Shown in pieces: positions 1 to 11,202 of a DNA stretch of 64,000 nucleotides. Origin of the DNA: Aspidiotus rigidus (lineage: Eukaryota > Arthropoda > Insecta > Hemiptera > Diaspididae); NCBI GenBank assembly GCA_035079385.1, contig JAVHKY010000034.1, forward strand, positions 3,720,001 to 3,784,000. The letters are read 5' to 3'. Both the position numbers and the translations under genes were made by a program. Under the pieces are notes generated by a model. It saw only the letters and a program-made list of their open reading frames with translations, searched no databases and was not told where the DNA came from. Position 1 is the stretch's first letter, and every line of letters starts with the position of its first letter.

Positions 1-97
1 TAGATCGTTTCACCTCGTAGAAATCCTGCCAAATTACATAAGCGAGTGGACGTTAATGATATCATGCGAAAAAATCATTAAGATGATTTATTTACAG

Positions 98-1948
98 CCG
101 AGGATTGTATCTTGATTGGAGAAACATCGTACGAAAAATATGACATAAGAGCTGCGATAGACTGGTTGCAAGGGTGCGAAGACAAATTTGGAAGAGTTGC
201 TGGAACCCGGGTTCTTGGAACAATGCTGTCGTCTGCCTTAATTCTCGGTAAGTAAGACCCCGATTAAGCCCGTTTTGTCAATTTGTGAGGAACACCTAAG
301 GCACGACATTCTTTTGTTATTTAACCATACAATTAAATCTCTTATTAACAGAGAACCTGTTCTCTGGGGGGTTTTTCGAAAAATTTGGCATAAGCCGTGT
401 GATGTCCGGGCAAAGCAAGGATGGTCCAAATCCTCCACCTATCATACATAGCTCAAAAGTTGGACTTGGAAATAAAATTTCGACTTTCGACCAATAATAT
501 ATGACAGGTGGGGTACTTTTTCTGAGTCCCCTTCCTATCATATGATAGCGAGAAACTTGGAAGAATTTCGACTTTCGAGCTATATTATATGATAGTAAAA
601 GGACGTGGAAAAATTTCAACTCTCGACTCTCTGGCGTCACGATTTGATGACGTCGTAGATCAGTAAAATTTTTTCAAGTCTTTCTGATGACTTCAAGATG
701 GTCTAAGTTACATCTTGGCAAAAATGGTCCAAGTCCCCCTGCTATCACACAGACAGCAGGTGGGACTTGAAAAAACTTAGACTTTTCACTACTATTGCAG
801 GAGATAAATCACTCAGTAGGAAAGCGTTGGCCGCCTGCTTCGAAACAGATCGTTCCAACCGTTTACTTTTCTCCACCACTTTGGTAATTTTGAGCAAAGA
901 ACTCGACATTGTAAGTACGAGTAATTGTACAATAGTTTATAGTAAGCATTGCTACGAGCACGGATGATCGAGTAATGAATTTGTACTCAGTGGCAGAATG
1001 ATGTGGACAGTACAGAGCAGTTGGAAGGGTTTCTTGCTTGCGGCAGACGTGATGATAACCAATTAGTGCATCTGAATTTGAAGTGTCGATACGTACACCA
1101 CAATTCGCCTTTCCTAATCCTCGCTCCGTTGAAAGAAGAAGTGCTCTCTTCCATACCCAAGATTTCTCTGTTCAGAGAAGCAGTCTACAAATCTGAAATC
1201 GAACAAATGGAAACTGACGCTTATAATGAGGTGAATATTTTTCTCCCTATAATATTTTTTCGCGTGTATTTTTACGACTTTTGTAATTTGATTTCAGTTT
1301 CGCATTGCAGTATTCCAAATGAGAAATGGGCTCAGCGCTTATGATTTGGCGTATCGTCCCGCTCAACGAGCTCCTCTATATTCCGATGATTATTTGCCGC
1401 TGAGTAATCGGCTAGAGGACATAAGCTCTCTATCTCTGGAAAAAGGACAAAGCTTCCAGATGATAAAATATACTCCTGGTGGTTTTTTTCGAGTGCACGG
1501 TGATCTTCTTCCATCAAATGTAAGTTAATGATTTTAGAATTTGATTCAACTGGAGATTTTAATTATGAGCTTATCCAACAGCACGGAGTTGTCAAAACTC
1601 AGGGAAATAGACTCGGGACCACTGTCATGTATGTAAGTAAAACTATCGAAACTTATTCCTGAAGTGCAATGCTTGGTTTCGAGGCACCCGTTCAACCATC
1701 TTGCTCACTCAAAATGTCTTTGTATTGAACCTCAGTTGAATGACGTACCTTCAGGCGGAAATACGGTCTTTCCTTACCTGAGATTAAGCGTTTCCCCCGT
1801 CAAAGGTTCAATTTTGTTTTGGATGAACATAAAAGCGGATGGTAGCAAAGAACCTCTCGTTACGCATGCGGCCTGCCCTGTCATCTATGGTGAAAAAATA
1901 AGTAAGTGGTTGATCATGCGCAACAGCCCTGATGTCTTTTTTTTATGA
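98..1948 (+). CDS. Prolyl 4-hydroxylase alpha subunit, copy A (5' part outside window)
   Basis: Exons read as 98-247, 801-910, 991-1230, 1298-1519, 1582-1632 and 1736-1948; each internal junction has GT/AG and joins in phase. The first visible exon (AEDCILIGETSYEKYD) belongs to the TPR-like peptide-substrate-binding domain; the later exons form the 2-oxoglutarate/Fe(II) dioxygenase domain. Visible catalytic residues: H-x-D in GGFFRVHGD, the distal iron His in THAACPV, and the 2-oxoglutarate lysine ten residues later (GEK). The family hydroxylates proline in collagen-like proteins in the ER lumen, in a complex with protein disulfide isomerase. Exon lengths 150/110/240/222/51 match copy B (150/110/240/219/51). 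The N-terminal exons lie upstream of the window. The C-terminus (ISKWLIMRNSPDVFFL) is divergent from the usual KWxHxRGQEF tail. The 553-base intron at 248-800 contains a dispersed repeat. Confidence 0.9.
345..745 (+). repeat. Dispersed repeat inside P4H-A intron (GAACCTGTTC family)
   Basis: It starts with the palindrome GAACCTGTTC followed by a G-run and TTTTTCGAAAAATTT, then repeated 'TATCATA..GACTTGGAAAAATTT' words. Related copies lie near 9.96, 28.4 and 35.55 kb, and related 'ACTTGGAAAAA' blocks near 31.3 and 46.4 kb. No coding content is seen; probably a non-autonomous mobile or satellite-like element. Confidence 0.6.
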
Positions 1949-2925
1949 ACTGAATTCAGCTAGGGTTTCACTCTAGAACTTGAATTGGTACTGATTCTGT
2001 ATGGATTATATATTATACGCGCTTTATAGTTTGTACCCAGTTCTTCAAGACAGTGGATTTCTGCCCTTGTGAAGGAAGGTTTTGACACAATTTTTTTTTT
2101 GCTGGCTGATGGTGAGCTATTAGAACAATCTACATTTGAAATACTTTAAATATATAATTTTCTGAACAAATTTCATTGAAAAATTGGTTTTTCTTTTTGT
2201 AAAGGAATAAGATAGCGCTTGTCAAATTTCATAGAAGTTACTTACAGTAGCGGAGAACTGATATTGGTGATGCTCATGGAGAATGTCTTTTGGAAACTCA
2301 TAGCTGATGATTGAGACGCTACAAGCTGTCCAACATGGATCTATGGATGCCATGGAAAAGAAAGCAGCAATCGCTCGATTCTGAATATTTTTGCCCCATA
2401 GACAGTAATTTTTACTTGAGAAATTATTTCATTGCTGCTCTTCCCTCTTCCATCATAGAGCTTTGCATAGGTTATTGAAAACATCTGTAAAATTTGTTGT
2501 TTTATTTATTAAAATGAAGATGGGTATTCAATATAGAAAATATATCGAAATAATTTTTCCTTTCTTCAATGACCTACTCATGTTTCTCAAAATTCATGTC
2601 AGTTACATCATCTACCCAAAATGACTAAATTGTGCTCATAAGAGAAATTTTTGTTATTACTTATTCAAAATTTAAGGAGTGTGTTGTCTGCTCAAGGATA
2701 AGACTTATTACAGTAGTATACATAAATGTGCTTACAGCTACATTATTCTATTTCAAACAGTTGGATTGAATTTGACCTACTTCGAGTTGTTAACCTGCAT
2801 TAAAGCAAGTTTTAGTCGAGAGGTTCAGAAACACAGAAATATTCACCTGATTGCTTAGACAAGACGTACTGGTACATTGTGAGACTCCTCAGTATGTGTT
2901 CCCATAAGTAGGCTAATCAACTAAG
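1949..2925. other. Intergenic spacer between the two P4H genes
   Basis: It probably contains the 3' UTR of copy A. No coding exon with P4H similarity, no RNA gene and no clear repeat were recognised. An arthropod-type initiator word TCAGT occurs at 2889-2893, 33 bases before the start codon of copy B; with no other promoter element visible this is only suggestive. Confidence 0.4.
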
Positions 2926-5777
2926 ATGTATTATTTCAAAATGTAAGTGATGATATTGATTTTTCTTCATCAAATTTTTTTCTCATAAAAGTAGACTCCC
3001 AGGTTGAACTTTCAGATATTTGCAGTCCTCAGTATATGGAAGAGTAGTATCTCTATTGTTACTCACAGTCCAATTACCAATAGTCAATTCATCCTTGGAG
3101 GACCTATTCCAAATGGTAGAAGATGAAAGTTATGCAATTGGGATGTTGCAAAAATTTATTGAAATTCAGAATAAGCGACTGAAGGAACTAGAAGTGTAAA
3201 CATCTCTAACTACTTCGTCAAGTGCCTACTTGAATATGAAGTATTATAAACCCATCTATTTCTTTGTGGAAATACTTTTTCAGTTACACAGATATGTCGT
3301 TAGAGCACGCCAAAACATACGCCAATGAAGATGAATTTGCATGGAACCCTTTAGCTATTTACAAAACTATCAAACATCTGACGGTCGATCTGGAGAATGT
3401 TAAAATGGATATGAAGAAAAAAGATCTTGATGGTACATACTTGAATTGTATTTAGACTCAATTTTCATAACTTGTGGAAATTTTTCAATGGGTCATTTTC
3501 AGGTGTACGCAAAAACCTTGCGGAAGAAAGCACCATTGAATTTGATGAACGCATTCTTCAAGACTCAATTTGTGATTTAGCCCATCTGCAAAAAGTGTAC
3601 AATGTATCCGTCACTGATATGATAGAAGGTCATTTGGCTCCAAACTTGACAATCAAACCCGATTTAACACGTAAACAGTTATTACACTCGCAATATCAAA
3701 TATTAAATGGAATCATATCATTGCTTATGTCTGCATTTTATTTACAGCTGAGGACTGCTTTCTGATTGGAAAAATATTGCACAAAAATTACGATATGAGA
3801 ACTGCAGTTGATTGGTTGCAAGGATGTTATGATAAATTTGATGACGTTGTTCAAACTCAAGCTTCTGAAATTATTCTGTCATCTGCGTTAATTCTTGGTA
3901 AGTATTTAATAGGTAGAGTCTATGTCTTCACTTTTACTTGATTCCAATTGATCCCAAAACAACAAGGTTCATCTGGAGGCATTGGTGTAATGACGTTCTT
4001 TTTTGCACATTCAATGACGTTGTCCTCCCCATCAAAATATGAATGCAAATTCTCTAGTACCATTTTGATTTCTCAACTATCTCTGCCCACGTTTATTCGC
4101 AATTCACCACATTTTACCTTCCAATAATCTGCATTCTTTTTGAAAATTAGTTTTAGCAAATGATAGGTACCTATTGGACAGTGGTAGCTGCTCTTGGGAG
4201 TCAAAAACTACCAAAATTAATCGTCTTATGGATTTTAATTTTCATTTGAGTATGTGATGCTAATCAAGTGATAAATTTAGCTAAGGCCTTCCATTTTGGG
4301 TTTTATTCCTATTGAAATGACAGAATTTAAAATGTATCTGAAGTACAACTTTCCAGGTGCTTCAAGCATTTAACTAGGTATGAACTGGCAAAATTGTAAC
4401 TGTAAAATTGGTCACAATCTCACAAATAAGTTTTTCTATCTCTTGTTAAAGGGAATAAGTCCTTGAGTAGGACGGCATTAATGACTTGTATTAATAAACA
4501 TCATCCTGACCGTCTGTTGTATGTTGGAAACCTAACACTTTTGAGTAGAAAACTTAACATTGTGAGTATACACTTGTAATATAATTATAAATTCTTAGTA
4601 CCAACAAGAGTTTACTGCGTTCTGTAAACATGAATGATCGTATCATTGATTTTCTGCTAGTGGCAAAATGAAACATCTCTAAGAGATAAAGTGAAAGGTT
4701 TCCTTGCCTGTAGCAAGAATTACCATGATCAACTAGTACATCGCAATTTGAAGTGTCGATATGTCCACCATAATTTGCCGTTCCTCACAATAGCTCCGCT
4801 GAAAGAAGAAGTGCTCTCTTTTCTACCTAGAGTTTCTCTGTTTCAAGATGCAGTATATGATTCCGAAATTGAACAGTTAAAAGCTGACGCCTACAATAAA
4901 GTGAATACTTTCATTCCTGATTTTCTTCTTGTCACAGAGATATCTTCAAGATAATTTGAATTTTGATTTCAGTTTCACATTGTGCTATTCAAATTTCAAA
5001 ATAAACTCCTAGTTAATCGGTCACTGCGTCCCGCTCAAGGAGCTCCTTTGCTTAACACTGATTATGTACCTTTGCGAAATCGTTTGGAAGACCTAAGTTC
5101 TATATCACTAAAAAATGATGAAGGCTTTGAAATGGTTAAATATGCTCCGGGTGGCTTTTTTCAAATACACCGCGATTTTCGCACGGCAGGTGTAAGTTTG
5201 AAGGTCGATATCAACTTTGCGTTTTGATAAATTGTGCAATTGTGTGCTTCTATCCAACAGGACGCATACCTAAAAGATTTTGGAAATCGATTCGCCACTG
5301 CCATTTTGTATGTAAGTATGTGGCTAGCTACATAGACTGCGATATAACATTCAATGAGCAGCTCAAAAAAAAAATCAGCAACCCAATTATTTTGTTTAGA
5401 CTGCAGATTGCGTATTGCAGTTTGTGTAGCTAGCCATTATATCTATTTGAGTAAGTGTATGAATACTATAGTTGAATGAAGGAGATGTCTTGCTCACTCA
5501 GATTTTGTTTTTTTCCTCCACTGTTAAGTTGAATGACGTAACCTTAGGTGGATATACAGCCTTTCCTTACTTAAGATTGCGCATTCCTCCCGTCAAAGGT
5601 TCAATTCTGTTTTGGATGAATATAAAAGCTGATGGCAGTGAAGAACCACTTGTTAAGCATGTGGCCTGTCCTGTCATCTACGGCGAAAAAACAAGTAAAT
5701 CTTTCATGCGCACTAATTTTACTACTTTTATTGTAGCTTTTCTTGACAAAGGCGTCATCCGCGTCTACGCCAGATGA
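2926..5777 (+). CDS. Prolyl 4-hydroxylase alpha subunit, copy B (complete, 510 aa)
   Basis: Exons: 2926-2942, 3016-3195, 3284-3432, 3503-3670, 3748-3897, 4452-4561, 4661-4900, 4973-5191, 5261-5311, 5529-5777; total 1533 bases, all phases consistent. The 17-base first exon is chosen because its ATG plus a 73-base intron gives a signal peptide (hydrophobic run VVSLLLLTVQLPIV, about residues 16-29). Then come the N-terminal dimerisation region (SSLEDLFQMVEDE), the substrate-binding TPR region, and the catalytic domain with H404-x-D406 (QIHRD), H472 and K482. Length fits the family (about 510-550). It acts in the ER lumen on collagen-type prolines, with Fe2+, 2-oxoglutarate, O2 and ascorbate. The last residues after GEK (482) lack the conserved HxRGQEF tail; a 42-base GT..AG stretch there (5695-5736) is also in frame, so the extreme C-terminus is uncertain. 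Confidence 0.92.
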
Positions 5778-8700
5778 GGGGCTCAAAATTTCTCGCACAA
5801 AACCTCATGAAGACAATTCATCTTTTCCTTATTTCTTCAGAGACTATTATTTTAATTATTAGTATTTAAAATGACGATATTGACTTACCTTATTTGCGTC
5901 AATTCAGTTTGTTCTCAGTTTTTCAAGAATGTGGATTCCTGTCCTGATGAACCAAAGTCATGACCGATAATATGAGCTGTTAAAAGGGACTCACTCTAAT
6001 TTTGGTGGAATTTTCATTTACTTGTCTCTCAAGAATGATTTGCTTTTAAGAGGACACAAGAGTGTTATTGAACGTTTTTCGAAGATGAAAAAAAAGTTCT
6101 ACCTTATAAAAACGCTTCATCTTCCAATATGTGCCTATTAATGATCATTGATCACTATACCTATTGGTATACTGGAGATGTGAATGTCCATTGTCTCCTG
6201 TCTAAATTCATATTCATGATGTAAAAGTTTTCAGAGGTCTGCACGCTCCTTAATCAACATATACCGGTAGTTACTGAACTTGTTTCTGCTAACTACATGC
6301 TTCTCAAATAATTATATAATATTATTCAGGATGTAAAGTAGGCCTACTTCAAATTTGAAAACTGTGGTAATAATCATTTCCTTTTTTATGCGGTTTGTTC
6401 CCTAGTAAATGATGTTTATGTTGCATATTATCCTTTGATATTTACGATAAAAATAAATGGAAGAATATCAAAGTGCGTGTACGAGAAAGTAGGTGCGTGC
6501 GATATATTATAGGCGTTCCACGTGCGTACTGACGACTACTGAACCGTGTGACGCTGTGACATGCACGAATCGGTTAAGTGCTGTTGAGCGTCGCGGGTGC
6601 CAAGCGAGACGAGCTTCGCGTTTTGCCCCGCTTATTGATATTTTCTTCCAAGGTTCTGCCACCCTTTCGAAGGAACCGAGTGTATCTATAGACTGGAATT
6701 ACACTAACCGAGAAAGAGACTCGTTGAAATATTGGGCGTTTGGAAACTTGAGCCGTGACGTAAAAGGTTTTCTATACTTTTACTTTGAATTGCGCCCTAG
6801 ATTTAGAGACGATAAATTTATTATGTACTATTTTTTCATTTTTAGCTTATTTTAATTAGTGTCTTTGTGTGCAGTTAAATACAATAATCATTTTCAGACA
6901 TGTTTCAAATTCTTCATCATTTTCATCATCTGTTTTGGAAGTGGGATGGTATGATCCTTTTCTCAACTCTCGTAAATTGTATTGTCCTACCGTTTGTCTT
7001 GTTTGTGGAATTATTTGCTGTTTTGTTCATAGAGGTATTCTATGCCCCTAATATTACATACAGCGACTAGTATGATGTGGATTACTAAAAATGGTGCAGG
7101 TGCGATCTTAACGCTTTCCAATTGCCATTTGTAAATAATCGAAGATTCAACAAGCATAATAGTGCCTATGAGTATGTCAGAAAACGCTTTCTCCCTTAGC
7201 GACCTGAAATCAGGACAGAGTAGGTTGATGAAAATGTCTGTTGGTCGGAAGGTTTTACGGTGGCGATATTATATGCGCGAGGTAAAAAAAACCGGAAGGT
7301 GTATGAAAACCTAACTAGCTCGAGTGAGACACAATAAACCACCCTCGAAAACCTTTTAAGTGTTAACAGACTGCGCGCTGCTTCCTTGTACGGGACGTCG
7401 TCTACATGCAAAGTCCTTCAAATGACGGAAGATAATTAACACCGCGCATCGACTATGGAGTACCATCGGCGCAATCTCGTTTCGGCGCTGCGATTTTCAA
7501 AGCACTTCGTATACATCGCGCGACGTATGAATCGAGAAAATTAACATCTTCGTTATTAAAAGCTTCGCCGAGGTTACGCTGCATACAATACGGCAATATA
7601 TAATATTCAACGTTGGAACTTGTCGTGTCATTTAACTAATTATTTGAAAAATTGTAGTACAGTACACTCCGCGCGCTCTTGGTTCAACGAACCTTTTCTG
7701 TATTCCTTTGTTAAAAAGCATTCGTCGCAAATGCAGTCGCGAAACACGTGCTGGAAATTTTCTACGCGGCTCTTTATTAGTCCTTAGTATCGACTATACG
7801 TTTAATTAAAAACCATAACCCCCTCCCGCGTTTTGTGTTTTTCTCTGTGGCACTGGAAAATGTCGATGACGAAGAGAAGAAGATATGCGAAAAAATAAAA
7901 AAATCCGGACGAGATTGAAAACTACCATGAAAAGTATACAACGAGAGAGGGAGGGTTTAAGTATGATTTTTACAAAGGAAAGCGAGAAAAAAAAACTAGT
8001 CAACGTATTGGGCAGGCGAAAACCGTACGGGAAAATAGAGACGAATTTACACGAGGGATTAGTAAAATTTGAATTACAATACGATTTGGACTATTTTTAT
8101 AATAGAAAGCGTCGTGGCGCACGTGCTGCTCGACCACTTTTTATACGGCGTACAAAACGATCAACCTATACATGATGGGCAGGCGATAGAGAGCGGTGAA
8201 ACTGCAATACGTAAAGGCAGACATGTGTACACGAAAAATGCATCTGCCAACGATATTGTCGTTGCGACAAGCAGCACGCCGTAACTAAATCAAGTAATGC
8301 GGCCGCCTTATCGTGCGTCGTCAACAAAAGTTTCAAAAGCTGCTGCCTCGCCGATGATAACGCGGTGTCGTGCAATTTGCATTTAACGTATCTTGAAGCC
8401 GCTTTCTACGATTGAAAAACGCCTAGTCGCTGTGTCGCATAATATTTGATAATCATCTCCACAAGCTATTAGTGATAAGACCTTGTTACGTAAAGCTTTA
8501 TGTACTTTGACGGTCCCAATCGTGAGATTCTATGCTTGATCACACACGAACTTGGAAAAGGCATGTTCGTCACTCACACCAATTAAAGAACAAATTGCCG
8601 GAGTAATTTCCCTAATTGTTCCTTGAAAGGATAAGATTTGAAGGAGTTGGCTTTTCAGAAAGATTTTCTTTCTTACACAGTTGTAGACCAAACGTGTGAA

Positions 8701-9080
8701 TTCTTTTTCGTTGATTTCAATCATATAACTTACCCTGACTACTCAGAATAACCCCGTGTCTAGAATGAAAGGTGCAATAAAATCCTTTCAGACCTCTCTC
8801 CATTGCCAAATAACTTCCTTAAACAAAGATTCTTACCGGTATGAAATTTTAAAAAGAAGGATAGGTTGTTAACGCTGAAATTTCGAGAGGAGATGTATGC
8901 GATTGGTGAATCAGTAGTGTTTTAGCACAACTAGCCAGACCATTGAATATGTCAGGCTGACCTTGTAGGAGTATATCAGATTCGTTTGTTGACAAGCTAG
9001 CCTGGTACATGTGGGACTACTGAGGACGTTTACATTTGAAAATTGTACCAAGCGTGAGAACAATTTCTTTATGTTTCTAG
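5778..9080. other. Long stretch without recognised gene
   Basis: Two open frames were inspected: 6493-6855 (+, 120 codons, opened by GTG rather than ATG) and 7885-8175 (+, 96 codons, very Lys/Arg rich). Neither shows a domain, signal peptide or splice context that I recognise, so they are not called as genes. The early part may hold the 3' UTR of P4H copy B. CpG is not depleted in 6.5-8.4 kb, and unlike its neighbours this part looks single-copy. Confidence 0.4.
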
Positions 9081-9760
9081 GAGTCCGAAAAATAAAATCC
9101 CACTGAGACAGGAAAAGAGTATGGCAACGTTGAGGATAAAGCTGTCACGGAGTTCGTTCGCTGGGTACTGTAGGTATCTCAGGACGGGCTTCCAAAGTTT
9201 GTTTCAGTATTAGAAAGGAAAGAAGAAGCGGAGACTGAAGAAAATGGCAGTTGCCGACTTTCGTCGTTGGTCTCTTGAGACATACAGGCGTGCTATTGAT
9301 CTCTCAACCTCTGAAAATCGTACATCCGCTCATCAAAAGCACCAAAGATAGGAATACCATTTGATGCTGAAATAGATGAAGCCGCATCTTAAGATGCTGT
9401 ATGTTATTGTCACGGTTGTAAAGGAATGCACGCTAAAATCATGCTACATATTGTTTGAGTTTAGAGTTCATACTTATATTTGTATTATTTTGTCATTTTT
9501 TTAGGAGTTTTAAAGAGAAATTCTTCATTGAAACCAGAAAAGAAAAGGTGGACGCTAAAGATGTAGCTGTCGCTGAGTTCAGTCGCTTGGTAGGGAACTA
9601 TTCGAAGACAAGCTCTCAGAGCCCAGAGTTCATTCCAGTATCAGAAGAAGGAGCGACGGAATCTGAATACGTGGCTATCCACGACCTCTTCCGCCAGCCT
9701 CGTGAAGCACGGTGCTCTCGTAGTTTAACCCACCGTAATGTCGATTCTTACTTCATGTGA
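9081..9760 (+). pseudogene. Diverged tandem pair of exon-like segments, function unknown
   Basis: Two segments start identically after an acceptor-like TAG: one near 9081 and one near 9505, each beginning GAGT...AAA. They align over about 200 bases at moderate similarity. The second is open to 9760 and reads EKVDAKDVAVAEFSRLV then SPEFIPVSEEGATESEYV, an acidic, disorder-like composition. The first aligns with EDKAVTEFVRW but is broken by stops. The pattern suggests an exon duplicated in tandem with one copy decaying. I do not recognise the protein. It could also be a fragment of a transposon-encoded protein. Confidence 0.35.
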
Positions 9761-9957
9761 AGGCATAAGAAGGTGGTAATGGAAGGAGAAATGGTTTCAA
9801 AAAAATAAGAAGTTGAAAATACTTCGTCATTTCTGAGGCTCACTTAGCGTGCGCATCATTCCAGATCTCCTGCCGGACAGAACTTTATCAATTTCTTGAT
9901 GACGTCACATCCTTTCCTCGAGGTCAGCCATCTATGCCTTTGTTATTCAGACAGTTT

Positions 9958-10100
9958 CTAACAGGGAACCTGTTTTATGGGAGGGTAATTTGAAGAAAAA
10001 TGACGGATACCGGGAGGCAAAGCGTAGGATATAAAAAAATTTCTTCCTCCGAGCTATATATGATAGAAGGTGGACTTGGAAAAATTTCTAATTCTGCCCG
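9958..10100 (+). repeat. Dispersed repeat copy (GAACCTGTTC family)
   Basis: It has the same layout as the copies at 0.35 and 28.4 kb: GGGAACCTGTTTTATGGGAGGG, then CCGAGCTATATATGATAG and GGACTTGGAAAAATTT words. It is followed to 10.44 kb by AT-moderate sequence rich in 'TAGACCA' words, without a gene. Confidence 0.55.
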
Positions 10101-10440
10101 ATAAACCAGATCGACTAAATATCTTAGTCGATTTTGAGTAAATATCGACCACAAATAGACTGATGAGCGATCGCTCTGGTGAGTGACCAATAATAGACCA
10201 ACTTTTTCAGTAGTATTTACTTCCGCTATTTCGTATCATATTCAGACCACATTTAGACCAACTTGGACACAATTTTGACCGAAAAAATCGATTTGTAGGT
10301 CATGTAGATACCTTTGATATTAACTGACCATCATACTTACAAATAGACCACTTTTGATGGGAAAACCCAGTCTTCATCTAAGCCTCCCTCAAGTGAGAGA
10401 AGAGAAGAATGAAGATAGTAATCTTGTTAGCAGGGTTGTA

Positions 10441-11202
10441 TTGGATGAAAGTGATTTTGGTCTAAAATTAGTAAAATATTGCTATATTAATTATCAAACT
10501 TCCTTTTATTTATGGAATTTATCATAGGTTTATAACAATTAAAATTGAATCAATTAATTTAAATAAGTTCTTAAAATGAATCTAAATATTCGTATTTATT
10601 AATTTAAATTCAATTTATAAAATTTCCAATTTAATTATTTCAATTCAGTCATTACAATTATTCAATATTAATTTATTATTTATATCAATTTTTTAAATAA
10701 TAATTAAATTAATTATTTATTTTTAAATAATTATTTTGTTATTTAAACCTAATAATTTTTTCTCAATTGAAAGTAATATTGAATAAAAAAAATAACAAAT
10801 ATGATTCTGGTTCAATATGACTAGGAGTTTTAAATATTATTCAAAATTATTAAATAATAATTATTTTTATTTAAAGGATCAAAAAATAATAAATGAAATA
10901 AATGAGATATAAAAATTATTATTTAGTTGTTTCATTTTTTTTAGTTTTTTTATAATATTGTAATTTTTATATAAATTATCAAAACTTGATATATTAATTT
11001 TATTAAATAAATCATTCTGAAAAAAAATTATTGATAATTCCAATTAAATAAATTGTACCAAAAAAATTGAAATAAGACCTTTATTTTTTCAACAATATTG
11101 TATTATAAACTTTTTAAATAAATTTAAAATTTAATTTTGAAAAATAATTATATTTAATAATTGATCCTGATGAAATTCCTAAAATTAAATATGTATATGT
11201 TA
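10441..11202 (-). pseudogene. Nuclear mitochondrial insert, cox1/cytb-like (left part)
   Basis: A sharply AT-rich tract. On the - strand, bases around 10740-10830 read TPSHIEPESYLLFF and continue LLSIEKKLLG, matching the conserved cytochrome b segment TPxHIxPEWYFLF..LRSIPNKLGG, also at the DNA level. Further right (11200 downwards) the - strand reads YLILGISSGSI, the segment that follows the cox1 N-terminus, and later NKINISS, like cox1 MNNMSFW. Frames are interrupted by stops and shifts, so this is a dead nuclear copy. cox1 and cytb are not neighbours in the ancestral insect mitogenome, so the insert is a mosaic or comes from a rearranged genome. It continues at 12533-12660 beyond an inserted element. 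Confidence 0.72.

Noticed and set aside
5695..5736. A 42-base intron at the end of P4H copy B
   Set aside because: It is shorter than any other intron in the window, in frame without stops, and the read-through tail aligns with that of copy A.
6493..6855. 120-codon ORF
   Set aside because: Starts at GTG, unrecognised sequence, no exon signals or repeats to support it.
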